61,032 nt of DNA from Nocardioides sp. Root190 (GTDB lineage: Bacteria; Actinomycetota; Actinomycetes; Propionibacteriales; Nocardioidaceae): assembly GCF_001428565.1 (NCBI RefSeq), contig NZ_LMIA01000008.1, positions 451,697 to 512,728 of the forward strand, read 5' to 3'. The notes under the pieces were generated by a model. The model made no database searches. It worked only from the letters and a program-made list of their open reading frames with translations, and was not told the origin of the DNA. Both the position numbers and the translations under genes were made by a program. Shown here piece after piece: positions 41,751-49,789 of the stretch. Each line of letters begins with the position of its first letter. Position 1 is the first letter of the stretch.

Positions 41751-41771
41751 GCGCGAGCGTTGCGCTCGCGT
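41751..41771 (+). terminator. Hairpin terminator after the LytR_C gene
   Basis: CGCGAGCG, loop TTG and CGCTCGCG form a perfect 8-bp stem (41752-41770) 12 bp after the stop. Confidence 0.7.
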
Positions 41772-41826
41772 TGGAACTTCACCCACCCGTCACCCGGCTT
41801 CGAGGTCGGCGTGATGGGATGGAGGC

Positions 41827-42675
41827 GTGAGGTACACGTCCGCCGAGGGTGAACGACGCTATGAAGCGGTCGTCCGCGTCGCGTCCCGCACGGTCGTCGG
41901 CCTCGACTTCGACGGCACGCTCGCCCCGATCGTGGACGACCCGGGCAGTGCCCACATCCACCCGGATGCGGCCGACGTACTCGTCGAGCTCGCCGCCGAG
42001 GTCGCCGCGATCGCCGTCGTCACCGGCCGCCCGGCGCGCCAGGCACTGGACCTGGGCGGGCTGGAAGAGGTCGCCGACGCGCTGCAGGCCGTCGACAAGG
42101 AGCTCTTCGTCTTCGGGCAGTACGGCAACGAGCGCTGGAGCTCGAACCATCGACGCATCCTCGGCGCTCGCCCGCCCCGTGGTCTGGCGACCTTCGAGCG
42201 GGACCTGCCACGGGCACTGCGCCTGGCCGGCGCAGCCGACGCGTTCGTCGAGGACAAGGGGCTCGCTGTCGCCGTGCACACCCGCCGCCTCGAGGACTCC
42301 GAGGCCGCCTTCGATCGGCTGCTGCCCCCGTTGCGCGAGCTGGCCCAGCGGCACGGACTGGTCCTCGAACCGGGCCGTTCGGTCATCGAGGTGCGCTCGC
42401 CCGGCTCCCACAAGGGCATGGTCGTGAACCGGCTGGCCGCCGTCCTGGATGCCGAGGGCTTCGTGTTCGCCGGCGACGACCTCGGTGACGTCGAAGCGTT
42501 CGAGGCGGTCGAGGAGCTCGGCCAGCAGGGCCTGGCTGCGTTGCGGATCTGTTCGGCCTCTGCCGAGCAGAGCGCACTGATGGAGCTGTCCGACGTCGTG
42601 GTCCGCGGCCCGGCCGGTGTCCTGGACTTCCTGCGAGGCCTGGCAGGAGACGCTCGATCTCACCGCATCTCATGA
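41827..42675 (+). CDS. otsB: Trehalose-6-phosphate phosphatase OtsB
   Basis: 282 residues, HAD superfamily. Motif I GLDFDGTLAPIVDDP holds the nucleophile Asp; VVTGRPARQALDLGGL, VFGQYGNERW, VEVRSPGSHKGM-like text and FAGDDLGDVEAFEAV (motif IV) follow. It completes trehalose synthesis from the OtsA product (OtsA at 36200). GTG start. Its stop lies 72 bp before the SAM riboswitch. Confidence 0.93.
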   Translation: MRYTSAEGERRYEAVVRVASRTVVGLDFDGTLAPIVDDPGSAHIHPDAADVLVELAAEVAAIAVVTGRPARQALDLGGLEEVADALQAVDKELFVFGQYGNERWSSNHRRILGARPPRGLATFERDLPRALRLAGAADAFVEDKGLAVAVHTRRLEDSEAAFDRLLPPLRELAQRHGLVLEPGRSVIEVRSPGSHKGMVVNRLAAVLDAEGFVFAGDDLGDVEAFEAVEELGQQGLAALRICSASAEQSALMELSDVVVRGPAGVLDFLRGLAGDARSHRIS

Positions 42676-42747
42676 TGTGGACGTGCGTCTCGCCATTCGG
42701 TATTTGGATTCGTGATCGGTGACCTGTCACCCGTAGGCTGACGCCTG

Positions 42748-42891
42748 CTCATCCAGAGGGACTGAGGGAACGGCCCTGAGAAGTCCCGGCAACCGCCGCG
42801 AACCCCCGTACGAACCAGCAACAGCTGGAACCTACGTCGCGGAAACGGTGCCAAATCCGACCCGGAGCGAGAGCCGCACGGGACAGATGAG
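42748..42891 (+). promoter_or_regulatory. SAM riboswitch (S-box, SAM-I type)
   Basis: The P1 strands CTCATC (42748-42753) and GATGAG (42886-42891) close the structure. Inside are AGAGGGACTGAGGG, GGCCCTGAGAAGTCCCGGCAACC (given as two parts: GGCCCTGA and GTCCCGGCAACC) and GGTGCCAAATCCGACCC, the conserved core of the S-box. A -10-like TAGGCT is at 42734-42739. The ribosome site AAGGAGGA (42892-42899) touches the P1 3-prime strand, so SAM binding probably hides it and blocks translation of the next gene. Confidence 0.92.
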
Positions 42892-42903
42892 AAGGAGGAA
42901 TCC

Positions 42904-44175
42904 ATGAGCGCCGCTGTGACGGAAGCACCCGGGACGTCCGGACTTCGCGAAGGTGCCTTCGGGCACGCCACCTCCCTGGCCTGCCGCGAGTGCGGGCACA
43001 AGGTCGACCTGGGACCGTTCTACGCCTGTCCGGAGTGCTTCGGTCCCCTGGAGATCTCCTACGACTTCCCCGCGGTGACGCGGGAGGAGATCGAGGCCGG
43101 TCCCCCCAACATCTGGCGCTACAAGGCGCTGCTGCCGGTCCCGACCGACATCGAGTCGAGCCCCAACACCGAGCCCGGCTTCACCCGCCTGCTCAAGGCC
43201 GACAACCTCGGCGCTGAGCTGGGCATCACGAACCTGTGGGTGAAGGACGACTCCACCAACCCGACGAACTCCTTCAAGGACCGGGTCGTGGCGTGCGCCC
43301 TCAGCGCCGCCCGCGAGCTCGGCGCGAAGGTCTTCGCCTGCCCGTCCACCGGCAACCTGGCCAACGCGGTCGCCGCCGCCGGCGCCCGCGCCGGGATCAA
43401 GACGGTCGTGTTCATCCCGAGCAACCTCGAGCAGCCCAAGCAGGTCAACTCGGCGATCTTCACCGAGAACCTCGTGGCCGTCGACGGCAACTACGACGAC
43501 GTCAACAAGCTCGCGTCCGAGATCGCCGGCGAGGAGGAGGGCTGGGCGTTCGTCAACGTCAACGTCCGCCCCTACTACGCCGAGGGCTCCAAGACGCTCG
43601 GCTACGAGATCGCCGAGCAGCTCGGCTGGCGCCTGCCCGACCAGGTCGTGATCCCGGTCGCGTCCGGCTCCCAGCTCACGAAGGTCGACAAGTCCTTCCA
43701 GGAGCTGATCAAGCTCGGCCTCGTCGAGGACAAGCCGTACCGCATCTTCGGTGCCCAGGCCGAGGGTTGTGGCCCGGTCGCCACCGCCTTCAAGGCCGGC
43801 ACCGACGCGATCCGTCCGGTCAAGCCCGACACGATCGCCAAGAGCCTGGCGATCGGCAACCCGGCTGACGGCATCTACGTCCTGGACATCGCCCGTCGCA
43901 CCGGCGGTGCCGTCGAGCAGGTCACCGACGAGGAGATCCGCGCGGGCATCGTGCAGCTCGCCCGCACCGAGGGGATCTTCACCGAGACCGCCGGTGGCAC
44001 CACGGTCGCGGTGACGCGCAAGCTCGTCGAGACCGGCCAGCTCGACCCGAACCTCGAGACCGTCGTCATCAACACCGGACACGGCCTCAAGACCCTCGAC
44101 GCGGTCTCCGGCCAGGTGAGCGCTGCGGCGACCATCGCGCCGACGTACGCCGCTTTCAAGGCAACGGGTCTCTGA
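42904..44175 (+). CDS. metM: Threonine-synthase-family PLP enzyme, probable MetM (O-phosphohomoserine-dependent homocysteine synthase)
   Basis: 423 residues. A zinc-ribbon-like CRECGHKVDLG and CPECFGPL precede the PLP domain; NSFKDRVVACA has the Schiff-base Lys and STGNLANAVAAAG the cofactor loop. By sequence alone it would be called threonine synthase (ThrC). Two contexts argue otherwise: a SAM riboswitch controls it, and a ubiquitin-like sulfur carrier follows after 31 bp. This is the arrangement of MetM/MetO reported in Streptomyces, where MetM makes homocysteine from O-phosphohomoserine with thiocarboxylated carrier as sulfur donor. I infer the same role; plain ThrC remains possible, and no other thrC is visible here. 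Confidence 0.82.
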   Translation: MSAAVTEAPGTSGLREGAFGHATSLACRECGHKVDLGPFYACPECFGPLEISYDFPAVTREEIEAGPPNIWRYKALLPVPTDIESSPNTEPGFTRLLKADNLGAELGITNLWVKDDSTNPTNSFKDRVVACALSAARELGAKVFACPSTGNLANAVAAAGARAGIKTVVFIPSNLEQPKQVNSAIFTENLVAVDGNYDDVNKLASEIAGEEEGWAFVNVNVRPYYAEGSKTLGYEIAEQLGWRLPDQVVIPVASGSQLTKVDKSFQELIKLGLVEDKPYRIFGAQAEGCGPVATAFKAGTDAIRPVKPDTIAKSLAIGNPADGIYVLDIARRTGGAVEQVTDEEIRAGIVQLARTEGIFTETAGGTTVAVTRKLVETGQLDPNLETVVINTGHGLKTLDAVSGQVSAAATIAPTYAAFKATGL

Positions 44176-44206
44176 GACCCCCTCCACTGAGAACAAGGAA
44201 GAAACC

Positions 44207-44485
44207 ATGGCAGTCAGCGTCCGGATCCCGACCATCCTCCGCACCTACACCGGCGGCGAGTCCGAGGTGAGCGCCACTGGTGCGAACGTGGCCGAGATCC
44301 TCGACGACCTCGATGCCAACTTCGCCGGCATCAAGGGCCGCATCGTCGACGAGGACGGCAAGCTGCGCCGCTTCGTCAACGTCTACGTGAACAACGACGA
44401 CGTCCGCTTCGAGCAGGACCTCGCCACCCCGACGCCGGACGGCGCCGAGGTGTCGGTCATCCCTGCCGTCGCCGGCGGCTGCTGA
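44207..44485 (+). CDS. metO: Sulfur carrier protein (MetO/CysO-like, MoaD/ThiS family)
   Basis: 92 residues, beta-grasp fold. VSVRIPTILRTYTGGESEV, RFVNVYVNNDDVRF and VSVIPAVAGG match CysO of mycobacteria closely. The encoded tail is AGGC, one residue past the Gly-Gly that must be free for adenylation and thiocarboxylation, so a JAMM/Mec+-type protease should remove the Cys first. It shares the SAM-riboswitch operon with the MetM-like enzyme and is the probable sulfur donor. RBS AAGGAAG. No protease or adenylating enzyme gene is in the window. Confidence 0.9.
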   Translation: MAVSVRIPTILRTYTGGESEVSATGANVAEILDDLDANFAGIKGRIVDEDGKLRRFVNVYVNNDDVRFEQDLATPTPDGAEVSVIPAVAGGC

Positions 44486-44497
44486 GGTCGTACCCCT

Positions 44498-45709
44498 TCA
44501 CAACGATCGACGCCGGGTCCGCAAGTGTGCGGACTCGGCGTCGTTGTTGCTCAGGGCGAGCGCGGTGTCGTAGGCGATCCGCGCCTCGTCGTACCTCCCG
44601 AGCCGGACCAACAGCTCGGCGCGGACGGCGGGCAGCCGGTGCCCGGGCATCGCGATGCCGCGCAGCGCCTCGAGTCCCGCGGCGGGCCCGTCCCGCTCGG
44701 CCATGGCGACGGCACGGTTGAGCCGGGCCACGGGTGAGGGAGCGAGCGCGAGCAGCTCGTCGTAGCGCGCGACGATGCGGTCCCACCTCGTCGCCTTCGC
44801 CGAGAGGGCGATCGAGTGCTCGGCGGCGATCAGCGCCTGCAGCAGGTACGGCGCCGGGTCGGCCAGCGCGAGCGGTGCCAGGAGGTCGACGGCCTCGTCG
44901 ATCTCGTCGTGGTGCCACAGGGAGCGGTCCTGGTCAGGGAGCAGCACGAGGCCGGTGTGGCTCGTCCGGGCGTCGCGTCGCGAGTGCTGGAGCAGCATGA
45001 GCGCGAGCAGCGCGTCCAGCTCGGCGTGCGGGTGGGGGAGCAGCGAGCGGAGCACCCGCACCAGTCGAACCGCCTCACCGGCGACGTCGGCGCGCAGCAC
45101 GTCGGCGCCCGATCCCGGGGCGTAGCCACTGGTGAAGGCGAGGTAGGCGACGTCGGTGACCACGTCGACCCGGGCCGCCAGCTCGTCGGGCGGGGGTACG
45201 GCGAAGCGGGCTCCCGCGAGCTTCTTGCGGGCACGCGTCAGGCGAGCCGCCATCGTCGCGGTGGGCACGAGGAAGAGACGGGCCACGTCCTCGGTCGCGA
45301 CACCGAGCACCAGCCGCAGGGTCAACGCTGCGGCAGCTTCACGCGACAGCAAGGGGTGGGCGCAGAGCAGGACCAGGCGCAGTCGCTCGTCCACGACGAC
45401 CTCCCGTTCCGGCAGGGCGGCCAGCACCCGCCCGGCGTGCTCGTGCAGGGACGCCTCGACCTCGAGCAGCGGGACCTTGCGGTGCGCGACTGCCTCGGTG
45501 CGCAGGGCGTCGGTGATCCGGCGGCGGGCAGCGGTGAGCAGCCAGCCGGCGGGATTGGCCGGAGCTCCGGTCTCCGGCCAGGTCCGGGCGGCCGCCTCGA
45601 AGGCGTCGGCCAGCCCGTCCTCGGCGAGGTCGAGTCGGCGGCACCACGCGGCGAGCAGGGCCAGCAGGCGGCCCCACTCCTCGCGCAGTGCGCGCTCGAG
45701 CTCGTCCAT
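44498..45709 (-). CDS. ECF42-family RNA polymerase sigma factor
   Basis: 403 residues, far longer than a normal ECF factor (about 180). Sigma region 2 (about 10-75, AEDGLADAFEAAARTWPETGAP and NPAGWLLTAARRRI) and region 4 (about 110-175, LTLRLVLGVATEDVARLFLV) are followed by the large helical C-terminal extension with TPR-like repeats (YLAFTSGYAPGSG, LLPDQDRSLWHHDEI, YLLQALIAAEHS) typical of ECF42. These factors have no anti-sigma factor and occur beside a DGPF protein, as here (45737). It converges on the metO gene. Confidence 0.9.
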   Translation of the reverse strand: MDELERALREEWGRLLALLAAWCRRLDLAEDGLADAFEAAARTWPETGAPANPAGWLLTAARRRITDALRTEAVAHRKVPLLEVEASLHEHAGRVLAALPEREVVVDERLRLVLLCAHPLLSREAAAALTLRLVLGVATEDVARLFLVPTATMAARLTRARKKLAGARFAVPPPDELAARVDVVTDVAYLAFTSGYAPGSGADVLRADVAGEAVRLVRVLRSLLPHPHAELDALLALMLLQHSRRDARTSHTGLVLLPDQDRSLWHHDEIDEAVDLLAPLALADPAPYLLQALIAAEHSIALSAKATRWDRIVARYDELLALAPSPVARLNRAVAMAERDGPAAGLEALRGIAMPGHRLPAVRAELLVRLGRYDEARIAYDTALALSNNDAESAHLRTRRRSL

Positions 45710-45736
45710 CCGGTCCTCGGACAGTGTGTGGCCGGA

Positions 45737-46096
45737 TCAGTCCGGTGCGCCCAGACAGGGGCGCACCTCGACGGTGTCACCGGTGCGCGCCAGGACGGCG
45801 CAGACCTCCAGCAGGTCGTCGACGTCGTCGCTCTCGACGACGTAGTAGCCGCCGAGCTGTTCGACGGACTCGACGTAGGGGCCGTCGGTCGTCAGCACGG
45901 TGCCGTCGGCGTCGGCCCGCACGACCTTCGCCGTGCGGGAGCTGTCCAGCTGGGCGCCGCCGGTGATCCGGTGGCCGCGCTCCTCCAGCAGGCGGCTGAA
46001 CTCGCCGTGCTGCTCGAACATCGCGGCCTGTTCCTCAGGGCTCGCTGCTTCCCATGCCTTCTCGTTGCCGGTCAGCAGGACGACGTACTCGGTCAT
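45737..46096 (-). CDS. YCII-related DGPF domain protein (ECF42 partner)
   Basis: 119 residues. MTEYVVLLTGNEKAWEAAS, TTDGPYVESVEQLGGYYVVE (with the DGPY variant of the DGPF motif) and TVEVRPCLG match DGPF/YCII-like proteins that accompany ECF42 sigma factors. Function is unknown; they are thought to be the target genes rather than regulators. GAGGAG ribosome site. A promoter fitting the ECF42 type lies upstream (46139-46165). Start at 46096; the frame stays open to 46132. Confidence 0.88.
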   Translation of the reverse strand: MTEYVVLLTGNEKAWEAASPEEQAAMFEQHGEFSRLLEERGHRITGGAQLDSSRTAKVVRADADGTVLTTDGPYVESVEQLGGYYVVESDDVDDLLEVCAVLARTGDTVEVRPCLGAPD

Positions 46097-46138
46097 CGGA
46101 TCATCTCCTCGAAGTGGTGGTGAGTCTTCCACCTCGAT

Positions 46139-46165
46139 GACGGGCGAGTCAGTGCCCGATCGACA
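46139..46165 (-). promoter_or_regulatory. ECF42-type promoter of the DGPF gene
   Basis: On the minus strand TGTCGA (46165-46160), 17 nt, then CGTC (46142-46139), 43 bp before the ATG. TGTCGA is the -35 element described for ECF42 target genes, so the sigma factor likely controls its own operon. Confidence 0.55.
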
Positions 46166-46195
46166 GGTGCCGTCGAATCCGGGGAAGTCGGTCGA

Positions 46196-47785
46196 TCAGC
46201 CGAGGAGCTGCGCAGCCAGGGCAGCACTGGCCGGGTAGTCGACCTTGCTGACCGGGGTGCGCGGGACGGTGTCGATGAACAGGACCGTCTTGGGCACCTT
46301 GTAGTTGGAGATCAGGGCGCGGCAGTGGTCGCGTACGCCGTCCTCGTCCAGGGTGGATCCCTCGCGACGCTGGACGAGGGCAGTGACCTGCTGGCCCCAG
46401 CGCTCGTGCGGTGTGCCCACGACGACGGCGTCGAAGATCTGGTCGTGGCGCAGCAGCACCGACTCGACCTCCTCGGGGTGGACCTTCTCGCCGCCGGTGT
46501 TGATGCACACCGAGCCGCGGCCCAGCACGGTGACCGAGCCGTCCTCCTCGCGGCGGGCGAAGTCACCGGGGATCACCCAGCGCACGCCGTCGATCACCTT
46601 GAAGGTGGCGGCGGTCTTGGCGTCGTCCTTGTAGTAGCCCAGGGGCACGGGGCCGCAGCGGGCCAGCATCCCGTCCACACCGGGAGGGCACCGCTTCATG
46701 TCGACGTCGAAGACCTCGACCTGGTCGTTGACCGTGAACCGGGGAGCGCCGCTCGCGCCCTCGGAGCCGTCGTCCATCCGGGAGCCCGCGGCGCCGGACT
46801 CCGAGGAGCCGTAGGAGTCGAGGATGAAGCGGCCGGGCAGTGCCTCGCGGATCTCTTCGCGCACGCCGTCGGACAGGGGAGCGGCGCCGTTGGACACCGC
46901 GGCCAGGCTGGAGAGGTCCCAGCGGTCCGGTTCGGCCAGGATCGCCTCGGCGACCGGCCGACCCATCGCGTCACCCAGGAAGGTGAGGGAGACGACCTTC
47001 GCCTTCTCGACGAGGTCGAGGATGGCGGGCGCGCTGAAGTTGGCGTCGGTGTAGAGCGCGATGGTGTGGCCGGCCACGTGGCCGTTGCCGAGGATCCACT
47101 GGCTGCCGCCGTGCATCATCGGCCCGCAGGCCAGCAGCACCATCGGCGTCTCGTTGGCGCTGGCCTCCTCGACCAGCTGCTCGATCGAGTCGAGGGGTGC
47201 GCCGTACCTCGCTGCGTTGAGCGCCGCGCGCATCACGTCCTCGTTGCGCCACACGACGCCCTTGGGGTAGCCGGTGGTCCCGCCTGTGTAGAGCACGTAG
47301 TGGTCGTCGGCGTTGCGGCCGTTGTCGGGGCGCTCGGGAGAGGCGGCGGCGAGCGCGGCCTCGTAGGTCTCGTCGAGCACGACGAGGTGCTTCAACGTCG
47401 GGACGTCGAGCGCCTCGACGGCGGCGACGAACTCGGGCGCGATGATCGCGGCCACGCAGTCGGCGTTGTCGTAGAGGTAGGCGAGCTCGTCGTGGAGGTA
47501 CTTGAAGTTGATGTTGATCGGCACCGCGCGTGCCTTGAGGCATCCGTAGAGCGCATCGACCCACTCGATCCGGTTGGTCGCGTGGACCGCGACGTGGTCG
47601 CCCGGCTGGATGCCGAGGGCGACGAGGTGGTTCGCGAGGCGGGTCGAGCGGTCGTCGATCTCCGCGAAGGTCCAGACGCGGTCCATCGTGAAGACGGCGG
47701 CGCGCTCGGGCAGCGCATCGGCCATCGCCTCGACGACGTCGGCGAGGTTGATCGGGCGGGGGGTGGTCTGTGTGGCGGCGGTCAC
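46196..47785 (-). CDS. Acyl-CoA synthetase (FadD19-like AMP-binding enzyme)
   Basis: 529 residues. The AMP-binding loop YVLYTGGTTGYPKGVVW, DSYGSSESGA, YYKDDAKTAATFKVIDGVRW and the A8 hinge GRGSVCINTGGEKVHPEEVE are present; the C-terminal catalytic Lys is in RTPVSKVDYPA. It activates a carboxylic acid to its CoA ester. Sequence style (VGYYKDD, PGDFARREEDGSVTVLGRGS) is close to actinobacterial FadD19-type enzymes of steroid side-chain activation, and a KstR-like box lies before it. The exact substrate is an inference. Confidence 0.88.
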   Translation of the reverse strand: MTAATQTTPRPINLADVVEAMADALPERAAVFTMDRVWTFAEIDDRSTRLANHLVALGIQPGDHVAVHATNRIEWVDALYGCLKARAVPININFKYLHDELAYLYDNADCVAAIIAPEFVAAVEALDVPTLKHLVVLDETYEAALAAASPERPDNGRNADDHYVLYTGGTTGYPKGVVWRNEDVMRAALNAARYGAPLDSIEQLVEEASANETPMVLLACGPMMHGGSQWILGNGHVAGHTIALYTDANFSAPAILDLVEKAKVVSLTFLGDAMGRPVAEAILAEPDRWDLSSLAAVSNGAAPLSDGVREEIREALPGRFILDSYGSSESGAAGSRMDDGSEGASGAPRFTVNDQVEVFDVDMKRCPPGVDGMLARCGPVPLGYYKDDAKTAATFKVIDGVRWVIPGDFARREEDGSVTVLGRGSVCINTGGEKVHPEEVESVLLRHDQIFDAVVVGTPHERWGQQVTALVQRREGSTLDEDGVRDHCRALISNYKVPKTVLFIDTVPRTPVSKVDYPASAALAAQLLG

Positions 47786-47803
47786 AGGGACAGAGTGCCA
47801 AAC

Positions 47804-47817
47804 TAGAACAGGTTCTC
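47804..47817. promoter_or_regulatory. KstR-like operator before the acyl-CoA synthetase gene
   Basis: TAGAACAGGTTCTC matches the KstR consensus TNNAACNNGTTNNA except at the last base. It is centred about 25 bp before the start at 47785. A full match is at 27051-27064. Confidence 0.45.
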
Positions 47818-47873
47818 GCTAGCGTTTCCCGGTCATCGGTCCAACATCGGACGACATCGGGACAATGGGACCC

Positions 47874-48344
47874 GTGAGCGACCACCACTACGCCCTCGAC
47901 CTCGTCTGGGAGGGCAACCGGGGCACCGGGACCTCCGGCTACCGCGACTACGGCCGCGACGTCGTGCTGCGCGCCGCCGGCAAGCCCGACCTGGCCGGCT
48001 CGGCGGACCCCACCTTCCGCGGCGACGCGGGCCGCTGGAACCCCGAGGAGATGCTCCTCGCCGCGCTCGCCCAGTGCCACCTGCTGTCCTACCTGCACTC
48101 CGCCGTCACCCACGGCATCGTCGTGGTCGACTACGACGACAGCCCGGTCGGCACGATGTCCCAGGTCGGTCAGGGCGGACACTTCACCTCGGTCACCCTG
48201 CGCCCGCGAGTGGTCATCACCGACGCCGCGCAGGCCGACCTCGCTCGCGAGATCCACGTCGAGGCCAGCGCGAACTGCTTCATCGCCGCGTCGGTGAACT
48301 TCCCCGTGCACCACGAACCCGTGATCGAGATCGCGTCGCCCTGA
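47874..48344 (+). CDS. OsmC/Ohr-family peroxiredoxin
   Basis: 156 residues. FRGDAGRWNPEEMLLAALAQCHLLSYLH contains the first catalytic Cys, and ANCFIAASVNFPV the second. OsmC-like proteins reduce organic hydroperoxides using a Cys pair. GTG at 47874 is preferred over the ATG at 47865, because GACAAT (47861-47866) ends 7 nt before it and the ATG would overlap that box. Divergent from the acyl-CoA synthetase (88 bp apart). Confidence 0.88.
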   Translation: MSDHHYALDLVWEGNRGTGTSGYRDYGRDVVLRAAGKPDLAGSADPTFRGDAGRWNPEEMLLAALAQCHLLSYLHSAVTHGIVVVDYDDSPVGTMSQVGQGGHFTSVTLRPRVVITDAAQADLAREIHVEASANCFIAASVNFPVHHEPVIEIASP

Positions 48345-48403
48345 CATGCGGGGGCCACCGGGTGGCCACGAGGTGTTCAGGGCGGTCTGGTTCAACAACA
48401 ACC

Positions 48404-49243
48404 ATGAGTCTCACCCGCAAGACCCTGGTCGCTGCCGGCGTCGCCCTGGCGGGCATCGGCGTCACCACGGGCGGCGGCCGGGAGCTGCTGCGCCGTCAGG
48501 CCGCCATCGCCCGGGCCCGGATCGGCAAGCCGCTCGGCGAGGAGGCCCTCGCGGCCGACAAGACCTGGAAGCGCAAGTCGTACGACGCCCCGCCGCTGCG
48601 GCTCCTCGTCCTGGGTGACTCGATCGCTGCCGGGCTCGGCGCGGAGCGTCCCAAGGACACCTTGGGCGCCCGGCTCGCCCGCAGCCTGGCCACCACCCTC
48701 AAGCGACCGGTGGCGCTGCACACCGCCGCCGTCGTGGGTTCGGAGACCTCGGCGCTCGCCGGTCAGCTGGACGGGCTCCCCGAGGGCTACCGGGCCGACG
48801 TCGCGGTGATCGTGGTCGGCGGCAACGACGTCACGCACCGGGTCCCGGTCGCCACCTCGGCGGCCCAGCTCGAGGAGGCGGTGGTCCGGCTCCGCGAGCT
48901 GGGGACCGAGGTCGTCGTCGGGACCTGCCCCGACCTGGGGGCGCTGCGTCCCGTGCCCCAGCCGCTGCGGTCACTGGGTTCGCGGATGTCGCGCCAGCTC
49001 GCCGTGGCCCAGGCGGAGGTCGCCGTACGCAAGGGCGCGCACGCGGTGTCGCTCGCGCACGTCGTGGGCCCGTTCTTCATCACCAACCCCGACGAGATGT
49101 TCAGCCTCGACCGGTTCCACCCCAGTGCGCTCGGCTACAAGCGCACCGCGAAGGCGCTGTTGCCGTCCGTGCTGCTCGCGCTCGGGCACGCCGACACGGT
49201 CCCCTTCGGGCACCACCGGCCGGCGGGGGTCATCGCGGACTGA
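48404..49243 (+). CDS. SGNH/GDSL-type esterase
   Basis: 279 residues. One N-terminal membrane helix or uncleaved signal (residues 7-25), then the SGNH domain: block I LLVLGDSIAAGLGAE with the catalytic Ser, block III VVGGNDVTH with Gly/Asn, block V SLDRFHPSALGY with Asp and His. It is probably anchored to the membrane and hydrolyses an ester outside the cell, or removes acyl groups from envelope glycans. ATG at 48404 is the first that keeps the membrane segment. Confidence 0.87.
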   Translation: MSLTRKTLVAAGVALAGIGVTTGGGRELLRRQAAIARARIGKPLGEEALAADKTWKRKSYDAPPLRLLVLGDSIAAGLGAERPKDTLGARLARSLATTLKRPVALHTAAVVGSETSALAGQLDGLPEGYRADVAVIVVGGNDVTHRVPVATSAAQLEEAVVRLRELGTEVVVGTCPDLGALRPVPQPLRSLGSRMSRQLAVAQAEVAVRKGAHAVSLAHVVGPFFITNPDEMFSLDRFHPSALGYKRTAKALLPSVLLALGHADTVPFGHHRPAGVIAD

Positions 49244-49251
49244 GGCACCTC

Positions 49252-49277
49252 CAACCTTTCGGGGCGGGTGTGCGTTG
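49252..49277 (+). promoter_or_regulatory. Probable ECF-type autoregulatory promoter
   Basis: CAACC (49252-49256), 16 nt and CGTTG (49273-49277) resemble the AACC/CGT elements of SigE-family ECF promoters. The start codon at 49285 is 7 nt later, so the mRNA would be leaderless. Confidence 0.4.
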
Positions 49278-49284
49278 ATGGGGT

Positions 49285-49788
49285 GTGAGCACCGATGAGG
49301 AGTCGTTCCGGCGCTGGGCGGGCGAGCGCCAGCTGGCGCTGCTGCGCACCGCCGTCCTGCTCACCGGCGACCGTCACCGCGCCGAGGACCTGGTCCAGGA
49401 GGCGTTGACCAAGGTGGCGCTGCGGTGGCGTCGGCTCCGCGACGACAACCCCGAGGCGTACGCGCGCCAGATCATCGTCCGCGACAACATCTCCGCCTGG
49501 CGCAAGCGACGCCGCGAGGTGCTCGTCGAGCCGGTGGCGCACCGGAGCGTGCCCGACCACGCACCCCTCTCCGAGCGTCGGATCCTCCTCGACCAGGCAC
49601 TGGCCGCGCTCACGCCGCGCCAGCGGGCCGTCGTGGTGCTGCGCTACTACGACGACCTGACCGAACGGGCCGCCGCCGACGTCCTCGGCGTCAGCGTCGG
49701 CACCGTCAAGAGCCAGACCCATCTCGCACTGCTCCGGCTCCGCCAGGCGGCGCCGGAGCTCGCCGAGCTGCTCGGGGAGGAGAGCTGA
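49285..49788 (+). CDS. SigE-family ECF RNA polymerase sigma factor
   Basis: 167 residues. Region 2 (TAVLLTGDRHRAEDLVQEALTK) and region 4 (LTPRQRAVVVLRYYDDLTER and VSVGTVKSQTHLALLRLRQ) of a short group-4 sigma factor of the SigE/SACE-type. The membrane protein gene that starts 2 bp after its stop should encode its anti-sigma factor or partner. GTG start. Confidence 0.9.
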   Translation: MSTDEESFRRWAGERQLALLRTAVLLTGDRHRAEDLVQEALTKVALRWRRLRDDNPEAYARQIIVRDNISAWRKRRREVLVEPVAHRSVPDHAPLSERRILLDQALAALTPRQRAVVVLRYYDDLTERAAADVLGVSVGTVKSQTHLALLRLRQAAPELAELLGEES

Positions 49789-49789
49789 C

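Noticed and set aside
42748..42891. SAM-IV riboswitch instead of SAM-I
   Set aside because: The P1 strands CTCATC/GATGAG, the central GGCCC...GGCAACC and the GGTGC(C)AAATCC segment follow the classic S-box; SAM-IV has a different end. The two are related, so this is a close call only in name.
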